DNA of 7,032 bases from Bacilli bacterium (lineage in GTDB: Bacteria; Bacillota_I; Bacilli_A; RF39; UBA660), in contig JAILLM010000061.1 in assembly GCA_024693165.1 (NCBI GenBank), forward strand, positions 1 through 7,032. Direction: 5' to 3'. The position numbers and the translations under genes are program-made. Within the stretch, counting starts at the first letter, position 1. Each line of letters begins with the position of its first letter. Below the pieces are notes generated by a model. The model was not told the origin of the DNA, made no database searches, and was given only the letters and a program-made list of their open reading frames with translations. Shown one piece after another: positions 1-3,867 of the stretch.

Positions 1-231
1 GATAAAGTTATTGGATATATTAATGATGAAGTTGGATCTAGTTATACAATCTTAGACTCAACGAATGGTATTGGTTTCTTAAATCGTAGAATTATAATGT
101 GTGTAGTTCCAAGTATCAAATTTATCGATTTACGAAATAAACTTACTAAATTAGATAAAAATATTAGTATTGTTTCTAATGATTGTTATTCATTAGATGG
201 TGGTACGGTAGACAGTTTATTAGTGGTATAA
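1..231 (+). CDS. C-terminal fragment of a probable YitT-family membrane protein (DUF2179 domain)
   Basis: Frame 1 is open from the left edge to a TAA at 229-231, giving the last 76 residues of a protein whose start lies outside the window. The fragment reads as a small alpha/beta domain: TILDSTNGIG (about residues 16-25), a beta-strand RIIMCVV (30-36), then LRNKLTKLDKNISIVSND and a late GG. This order (T-I-L-D..G, R..I.CVV, L...+..iD..i.i...d, GG) fits the cytoplasmic DUF2179 domain that ends YitT-family integral membrane proteins. The membrane segments expected upstream are not in view, and the match was made by eye. YitT proteins have no well-established function. No terminator is visible before the next gene, whose ATG is 38 bases downstream, so read-through transcription of the ATPase gene is possible. 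Confidence 0.6.
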   Translation, partial: DKVIGYINDEVGSSYTILDSTNGIGFLNRRIIMCVVPSIKFIDLRNKLTKLDKNISIVSNDCYSLDGGTVDSLLVV

Positions 232-244
232 GTACTGTATTGTA

Positions 245-253
245 TGATATAAT
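245..253 (+). promoter_or_regulatory. Possible extended -10 element (TGATATAAT) ahead of the ATPase gene
   Basis: TGATATAAT is a TGn-TATAAT extended -10 box, the same form found upstream of the other genes here. There is no recognisable -35 at 17-18 bases. The predicted transcription start (about 260) would fall inside the ribosome binding site at 258-263, so a transcript from here would be almost leaderless. The gene may instead be read mainly from upstream. Confidence 0.4.
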
Positions 254-269
254 TAACGAGGTGAATGTT

Positions 270-1484
270 ATGAATGATGAAAATGCTAACATTAGAGAAA
301 TTTTAGCAAATATGAATAGTGATGATTTTAATGAAGAAATCGAAGAACTTGAAGTGTTTGATGATAGTTTAGATGTAAAAAAACCTGAACCTGTTCAAAC
401 TGAAGTTGTTGAAAAGTTTGAAGAAGTTAAGAAAGACGAGACTGAACCTGTAGCTGAAGAAGGAAAGGTTGAAGAATTCGAAATTCCTGTAGTTGAGGAT
501 GAACCTATAGTTGAAGATGCTCCAGCTGTTGATATTCCTGAAGTTCAAAGTGATTCTAGAGATGATGGTATGCCAAGCATGATTAAAATGTATGGTGAAG
601 TATTAACTGATAAGGAATATATTACAAATCCAGCAATTGCTAGAGATGAAGAAATTAATAAAATGATCCTAGCTTTAATTACACCTGACAAGAGTGCTAT
701 TCTTGTTGGTAAACCTGGTATTGGTAAAACTGCTTTAGTTGAAGGTTTAGCTTATAGAATTCATACTAATACTGTACCAGCAGCTATTAGTGGATGGAGA
801 ATTATTAAAATTAATATCCCAGCACTTTTAGGTAAGATAAATGTTAATGGTACTGAAGTATCTAAGTTACAATTACTTATTAATGAAATTGATAATTTAG
901 AAAAAACAATTCTATTTATAGATGAAGTTCATTTATTAGTATCTAAGAATGGTACAGCATTAGACTTAGACTTTGCTAACATGTTAAAACCATACTTGGA
1001 CCGTGGTAGAATCTTAATGATTGGTGCTACTACTTCTGAAGAATATGAAGCATATATCTTAAGAGATAGAGCTTTCGTAAGACGTTTTATTAAGATTGAT
1101 ATTGCTGAACTTACTGGAGATAATGTTGTTAAAGTATTACTTGGTACAATTCCTAAATTTGAAAAGAAAATGGGAGTTAAGATGGGATATACTGATTTCC
1201 AACAAGAAAAGTTATACGAATGGGTAGTTCGTAATACTGTTGAAGAAAATCGTATTTATGAAGTTCAAAACAGATATCCTGATATATGTTTAACTATTAT
1301 ATCTAGTGCATTCTCTTATGCGTTGTTTGAAAATAGTGATACTGTACAAATTAAACATTTCTATTTAGCAATGAAAAATACAAATACTATTTATCCTGAT
1401 AGAATTAAAAAAGCTTTGGATGATTTTAAAAGTACATTCTCTACTTGGTTAATTAATGAAGGAATAGATCCAAATTTAATTTAA
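270..1484 (+). CDS. AAA+ ATPase, single Clp/ClpB-D1-like module with acidic N-terminal extension
   Basis: This 404-residue AAA+ ATPase starts at the ATG at 270, preceded by GAGGTG (258-263) with 6 bases of spacing; an in-frame TTG at 183 overlaps the upstream gene and has no such site. Residues 1 to about 105 are acidic, rich in Glu, Pro and Val, and probably disordered. The ATPase core follows: Walker A GKPGIGKT (147-154), Walker B ILFIDE with D218 and E219, a sensor-1 strand ending GATT (252-255), and RDRAFVRRF (265-273), which fits the arginine-finger segment of Clp/Hsp100 first modules. A helical lid region runs to the end. Clp-family unfoldases form ATP-driven hexamers that remodel proteins, but this protein has one module, no visible Clp N-domain repeats, no second ATPase module and no ClpP-binding loop that I can see. 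It may be a remodelling ATPase rather than a protease partner. Its substrate is unknown. Confidence 0.88.
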   Translation: MNDENANIREILANMNSDDFNEEIEELEVFDDSLDVKKPEPVQTEVVEKFEEVKKDETEPVAEEGKVEEFEIPVVEDEPIVEDAPAVDIPEVQSDSRDDGMPSMIKMYGEVLTDKEYITNPAIARDEEINKMILALITPDKSAILVGKPGIGKTALVEGLAYRIHTNTVPAAISGWRIIKINIPALLGKINVNGTEVSKLQLLINEIDNLEKTILFIDEVHLLVSKNGTALDLDFANMLKPYLDRGRILMIGATTSEEYEAYILRDRAFVRRFIKIDIAELTGDNVVKVLLGTIPKFEKKMGVKMGYTDFQQEKLYEWVVRNTVEENRIYEVQNRYPDICLTIISSAFSYALFENSDTVQIKHFYLAMKNTNTIYPDRIKKALDDFKSTFSTWLINEGIDPNLI

Positions 1485-1487
1485 AAG

Positions 1488-1517
1488 AAAACCTCTAACT
1501 ATTTGTTAGAGGTTTTT
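1488..1517. terminator. Bidirectional intrinsic terminator between convergent genes
   Basis: A 12-bp perfect stem, AAAACCTCTAAC (1488-1499) with GTTAGAGGTTTT (1505-1516), encloses the loop TATTT. Plus-strand transcripts end in a T run (1513-1517). On the minus strand the stem is followed by TTTTCTTTT. It therefore serves the ATPase gene from the left and the radical SAM gene from the right. The right arm lies inside the radical SAM coding region and encodes its last residues; the left arm begins 3 bases after the ATPase stop codon. Confidence 0.9.
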
Positions 1518-2434
1518 ATTCCTTGATAAGTATCTCTTTTAACCATTTCTTTATCTATGTCATTAAGTACACAGAATTTTTTTAATAACCATTGAGGTTC
1601 GATTAAATCTTCCTTAACTGGATCTCCGGTGATTCTTGCAATAACTATATTTTCATCTAAATATTCTAATTGTGATATTACTATATCTATATATTCTTCC
1701 TTTGTTAATATATGGAATGGTTCTTTTTCGTACATGTCTGCTAATTTAGTATTTTTAGTTACATGTAACATATGTATTTTAATTCCATCTACTTTTAAAT
1801 TGTTCAAGTATTTTGCAGTTTCAATCATATCTTTTTTAGTTTCACCTGGAAGACCATTGATGATATGAACAATTACATTTATATTTCTTCTTTTTAATTC
1901 ATAGTAACATTCTTCGAATTCTTTAGTTGTATGACCACGATTAATTATGTTTAATGTTTTTTCGTGAATTGTTTGTAGACCTAATTCAATTGTTAAGTAA
2001 GTTTTTTTACTGAGTTCTTCAATATAATCATAGATTTCTTTGTTAAAACAATCTGGACGAGTAGCAATTGATATACCAATTACACCAGGTAAGTTAATAA
2101 CTGATTCGTATTTTTCTTTTAACTCTTCGACTGGACCATAAGTGTTTGAATTAGCTTGAAAGTATGCGATATATTTTGCATCAGGCCATTTCTTTAACAT
2201 TATGTCTCTGACTTCATTAAATTGTTTTACTAAGTTATCTTTAATATTACCAGCGAAATCACCAGAACCACTTGGTGAACAGTATATGCATCCTCCAGTT
2301 CCTTTAGATCCATCTTTATTTGGACAAGTGAATCCACCATTTAAAGATACTTTAAAAACTTTTGAATTAAACTTGGTTTTATAAAAATAATTTAATGTAT
2401 AATAACGTTTATTATCTAATGTGTTTTTAAACAT
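1499..2434 (-). CDS. ytqA: TIGR01212-type radical SAM protein, YtqA/YhcC (MnmL-like tRNA modification enzyme)
   Basis: The 311-residue product is close to the usual length for YtqA/YhcC proteins. It opens with NGGFTCPNKDG, then C37, C49 and C52, in the spaced C-x11-C-x2-C arrangement of this radical SAM family rather than the common CX3CX2C; these bind the 4Fe-4S cluster. Family-type segments follow in order: YFQANSNTY (91-99), SIATRPD (122-128), ELGLQT (150-155), RGH (166-168), NGLPGET (193-199) and KIHMLHV (219-225). In Bacillus subtilis, YtqA (MnmL) acts in wobble-uridine modification, converting the carboxymethylaminomethyl group towards aminomethyl before methylation by YtqB (MnmM); that role is carried over by homology. 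YtqB, commonly its neighbour, is not in view. The start has AGGTG on the minus strand (2444-2440) 5 bases upstream. The gene is convergent with the ATPase and divergent from two tRNAs. Confidence 0.88.
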   Translation of the reverse strand: MFKNTLDNKRYYTLNYFYKTKFNSKVFKVSLNGGFTCPNKDGSKGTGGCIYCSPSGSGDFAGNIKDNLVKQFNEVRDIMLKKWPDAKYIAYFQANSNTYGPVEELKEKYESVINLPGVIGISIATRPDCFNKEIYDYIEELSKKTYLTIELGLQTIHEKTLNIINRGHTTKEFEECYYELKRRNINVIVHIINGLPGETKKDMIETAKYLNNLKVDGIKIHMLHVTKNTKLADMYEKEPFHILTKEEYIDIVISQLEYLDENIVIARITGDPVKEDLIEPQWLLKKFCVLNDIDKEMVKRDTYQGIKTSNK

Positions 2435-2439
2435 AAAAT

Positions 2440-2449
2440 CACCTAGGTG
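2440..2449. promoter_or_regulatory. 10-bp palindrome CACCTAGGTG containing the ytqA ribosome binding site
   Basis: CACCTAGGTG is a perfect palindrome. Read on the minus strand, its second half is the AGGTG ribosome binding site of ytqA, and it also lies about where transcription would start. It could simply be a ribosome binding site in a symmetrical context, or a short operator. Nothing in the sequence distinguishes these. Confidence 0.3.
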
Positions 2450-2450
2450 T

Positions 2451-2459
2451 ATTTTAACA
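2451..2459 (-). promoter_or_regulatory. Possible extended -10 element for ytqA
   Basis: On the minus strand this reads TGTTAAAAT, a TGn plus TAAAAT hexamer, 16 bases before the ytqA start codon. No convincing -35 is seen. The predicted start would be at the ribosome binding site, giving a very short leader. The element lies almost entirely inside the left arm of the inverted repeat at 2452-2491. Confidence 0.4.
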
Positions 2460-2491
2460 TAATTAAGAAAAAATTGCTTATTATGTTAAAA
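2452..2491. repeat. Perfect 12-bp inverted repeat in the ytqA-tRNA intergenic region
   Basis: TTTTAACATAAT (2452-2463) and ATTATGTTAAAA (2480-2491) are exact reverse complements with 16 bases between them. Three further pairs (AAG 2465-2467 with CTT 2477-2479) extend the stem past a one-base bulge. The left arm contains the ytqA -10 candidate, so the repeat could be an operator. Alternatively it may form a hairpin that insulates the divergent units. It is not a standard terminator for either flanking gene because both transcribe away from it. Confidence 0.6.
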
Positions 2492-2496
2492 AAATG

Positions 2497-2524
2497 TTGC
2501 AAAAGAGTAACTTTATGTTATAAT
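2497..2524 (+). promoter_or_regulatory. Promoter of the tRNA-Gly/tRNA-Asn unit
   Basis: TTGCAA (2497-2502) serves as the -35 and TATAAT (2519-2524) as a consensus -10, 16 bases apart, with TG at 2516-2517 making it an extended -10. Transcription would start near 2531, about 15 bases before the mature tRNA-Gly. It is one of the best promoters in the window, as expected for stable RNA genes. Confidence 0.8.
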
Positions 2525-2545
2525 TAATTATGTCGAGCAGGAAAT

Positions 2546-2619
2546 GCGGGTGTAGGTCAATGGTAGACTTCCAGCCTTCCAAGCTGATTACGTGAGTTCG
2601 ATTCTCATCACCCGCTCCA
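2546..2619 (+). tRNA. tRNA-Gly, anticodon UCC
   Basis: The gene is 74 bases long with encoded CCA. The acceptor stem GCGGGTG (2546-2552) pairs with CACCCGC (2609-2615), followed by discriminator T and CCA. The D-arm is GGTC/GACT around AATGGTA, with one G-U pair. The anticodon loop CTTCCAA (2576-2582) has TCC at 2578-2580, which reads GGA and by wobble other GGN codons. The T-arm is GTGAG-TTCGATT-CTCAT (2592-2608). The first pair of the anticodon stem is a C-A mismatch (2571 with 2587); the other four pairs are Watson-Crick. U34 of this tRNA type is a known site for the xnm5U modification pathway in which the neighbouring ytqA product is thought to act. Confidence 0.96.
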
Positions 2620-2625
2620 TTTAAT

Positions 2626-2701
2626 GCCCAATTAGCTCAGTTGGTAGAGCGCGCGGCTGTTAACCGCTAGGTCGTAGGTTCGAGTCCTACATTGGGCGCC
2701 A
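2626..2701 (+). tRNA. tRNA-Asn, anticodon GUU
   Basis: The gene is 76 bases with encoded CCA and lies 6 bases after tRNA-Gly in the same unit. The acceptor stem GCCCAAT (2626-2632) pairs with ATTGGGC (2691-2697), followed by discriminator G and CCA. The D-arm is GCTC/GAGC. The anticodon loop CTGTTAA (2657-2663) has GTT at 2659-2661, reading AAC and AAT. The T-arm is GTAGG-TTCGAGT-CCTAC (2674-2690). As in tRNA-Gly, the first anticodon-stem pair (27-43) is unpaired, here C with T (2652 and 2668). Confidence 0.97.
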
Positions 2702-2711
2702 GTTTGATATT

Positions 2712-2738
2712 AAAGGTTTCAATTTTGAAACCTTTTTT
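2712..2738 (+). terminator. Intrinsic terminator of the tRNA unit
   Basis: AAAGGTTTC (2712-2720) pairs with GAAACCTTT (2727-2735) around the loop AATTTT, which could itself close by two A-T pairs. A run of six T follows (2733-2738). It begins 11 bases after the tRNA-Asn CCA end. Confidence 0.9.
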
Positions 2739-2744
2739 ATTTTG

Positions 2745-2773
2745 TTGTTTATATTTTCTATTTTTGTTATACT
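2745..2773 (+). promoter_or_regulatory. Promoter of the acidic helical protein gene
   Basis: TATACT (2768-2773) is preceded by TGT, an extended -10. A partial -35, TTGTTT (2745-2750), lies 17 bases upstream. Transcription would start near 2780, leaving a short leader that contains the ribosome binding site AGGAGA (2785-2790). It sits directly after the tRNA terminator, so this gene is transcribed separately. Confidence 0.65.
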
Positions 2774-2797
2774 AATATAAGAATAGGAGAATATAAT

Positions 2798-3712
2798 ATG
2801 GAGAATTTTGCAAAACCTAGTGTACTTAAAAATCATAAAAATTCTTTCAACAGCAGTGTTAAAGCTATCAGAGAACTTATAGATAATATGTCTTCTGAAT
2901 ATTCTCATACTGCGGATAATATCAGTGCTTATTCTGATAAAAGAAAAGGACTTATTCAATCTTTAGAGAATAAGTTTAAAAAGTATAATTTAAATTATAA
3001 AGAACCTTTAATTCAAAATGAGTTAAGTGAAATTGTCGGATATGCTAAAGAATTAGAAAGTCAATTAGATATTTCATTAGCTTCTTTAGACGGAGATAAA
3101 AAGCAATCAGTTTTAGATGATTCTTTAACTATTCCTTCTGACATTACACAAATTGAAATTATTTCTGATCGAATTGAAAAAGCTAGTAAAAGATTACTTG
3201 AATTAGATAAAGAATTATCTTTATTTAGAATTCCTGAACAAGATTCTAAAGAGGAAAAGGTTATTAACTTCAAGGATTTAGTAAATAAAAAGAAAAATGA
3301 AGAAGCAAAAGAACCTGAAGTAAAAGAAGAAGGTAAAGTAGTTTCATTAGAAGATTTTACTGATGATACTATTAGTTCTGAAATCTTTAAAGATGAAGAA
3401 TCAGATGAAGCTGAATTATCAAATTATATTAACAATCTATTATCTGATGATAGTGATGTTGTTAAAGTTAAATTTGATGATGAAAATTCTAGTTTAACTG
3501 ATAAAGTTGAAGCTGTTTATGGTGATTCTGATTTATGGAATAAAGTTTATAATTATAATGATAATAATAAAGATGTTATAGATGGAATAGCTCACGAACT
3601 AGGGATGACACTTGAAGAGGTTGTAGCTGATAAAGATGCTTTAAAAGGAAGTATTATTGATTTTCCAACTGAATTAGATTTAGAAGAAGAAAATGTTAAA
3701 AGATTAGGATAA
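2798..3712 (+). CDS. Acidic, helix-rich protein of unknown function
   Basis: I do not recognise this 304-residue protein. The ATG at 2798 follows AGGAGA with 7 bases of spacing. There is no signal peptide or membrane segment, so it is probably cytoplasmic. Residues 1 to about 145 are charged and look helical, with likely coiled-coil stretches (about 20-60 and 125-145). Residues 150-235 are very acidic and probably disordered, and hold two copies of a short motif: KVINFKDL (154-161) and KVVSLEDF (180-187). The last 60 residues look folded: a tryptophan, then DVIDGIAHELGMTLEEVV, then a short strand before a proline. This pattern is faintly like a LysM domain, but too weak to call. Residues 1-110 of the ATPase at 270-1484 have a similar acidic, proline-containing composition. 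It could be a scaffold or adaptor. Confidence 0.85.
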   Translation: MENFAKPSVLKNHKNSFNSSVKAIRELIDNMSSEYSHTADNISAYSDKRKGLIQSLENKFKKYNLNYKEPLIQNELSEIVGYAKELESQLDISLASLDGDKKQSVLDDSLTIPSDITQIEIISDRIEKASKRLLELDKELSLFRIPEQDSKEEKVINFKDLVNKKKNEEAKEPEVKEEGKVVSLEDFTDDTISSEIFKDEESDEAELSNYINNLLSDDSDVVKVKFDDENSSLTDKVEAVYGDSDLWNKVYNYNDNNKDVIDGIAHELGMTLEEVVADKDALKGSIIDFPTELDLEEENVKRLG

Positions 3713-3729
3713 ATTTCTAATCTTTTTTT
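3698..3729 (+). terminator. Intrinsic terminator overlapping the 3' end of the preceding gene
   Basis: AAAAGATTAG (3698-3707) pairs with CTAATCTTTT (3717-3726), and a G-T pair can extend the stem inwards. Seven T (3723-3729) follow. The left arm is coding sequence for the last residues of the preceding protein, and the stop codon (3710-3712) lies in the loop. Confidence 0.85.
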
Positions 3730-3785
3730 GTTTTCTAAAATTTGATTCTGGAAGTCATATTTTCCTTTTAAAAAAAATATAAAAA

Positions 3786-3794
3786 TGATAAAAT
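3786..3794 (+). promoter_or_regulatory. Possible extended -10 element for the duplicated phosphoesterase gene
   Basis: TGATAAAAT fits TGn plus a TAAAAT hexamer. The region expected to hold the -35 is a T/A run with no clear match. If used, transcription would start near 3801 and give a leader of about 67 bases, longer than for the other genes here. Confidence 0.5.
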
Positions 3795-3802
3795 TTAATT
3801 AG

Positions 3803-3848
3803 GATAGAGAATAGTTAAGTGCAGCATAGATTATACATCATTTCTATC
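3803..3848 (+). other. Possible 5' leader stem before the phosphoesterase gene
   Basis: GATAGAGA (3803-3810) can pair with TTTCTATC (3841-3848), with one G-U pair, around a 30-base loop. It would sit at the very 5' end of the predicted transcript and close 9 bases before the ribosome binding site. No known riboswitch class is recognised. An 8-bp AT-rich stem of this kind can arise by chance. Confidence 0.25.
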
Positions 3849-3857
3849 AAAAATGGT

Positions 3858-3862
3858 GGAGG
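3858..3862 (+). promoter_or_regulatory. Ribosome binding site GGAGG that decides the start at 3868
   Basis: GGAGG (within GTGGAGGGTG) lies 5 bases before the ATG at 3868. The upstream in-frame ATG at 3853 lies before this site and has only an A-rich, T/C-containing stretch in front of it, so the shorter protein is preferred. Confidence 0.75.
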
Positions 3863-3867
3863 GTGTA

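Noticed and set aside
183..269. Upstream extension of the ATPase from a TTG at 183
   Set aside because: It overlaps the end of the upstream reading frame and has no ribosome binding site. The ATG at 270 has GAGGTG at the right spacing and begins a natural acidic N-terminus.
1629..1868. Plus-strand reading frame inside the radical SAM gene
   Set aside because: It lies wholly opposite a well-supported conserved gene, has no clear ribosome binding site, and its translation resembles no protein.
2202..2384. Plus-strand reading frame opposite the cysteine-motif end of the radical SAM gene
   Set aside because: It is a shadow of conserved codons in the real gene, with no promoter or ribosome binding site of its own.
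2546..2701. tRNA genes as an attachment site for an integrated element
   Set aside because: No integrase, no direct repeat of a tRNA 3' end and no element-like genes were seen in the window.
2687..2959. Minus-strand reading frame over the tRNA-Asn end and the acidic protein start
   Set aside because: It runs through a tRNA gene, a terminator and a promoter, so it is a by-product of AT-rich sequence.
3061..3273. Minus-strand reading frame inside the acidic protein gene
   Set aside because: It is fully antisense to a gene with good start signals, and its serine/leucine-rich translation is typical of the complement of acidic coding sequence.
3532..3690. LysM domain at the end of the acidic protein
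   Set aside because: The GIAHELGMTLEEVV pattern is only loosely LysM-like, the protein has no signal peptide, and its composition is cytoplasmic. It is mentioned in the gene entry but not called.
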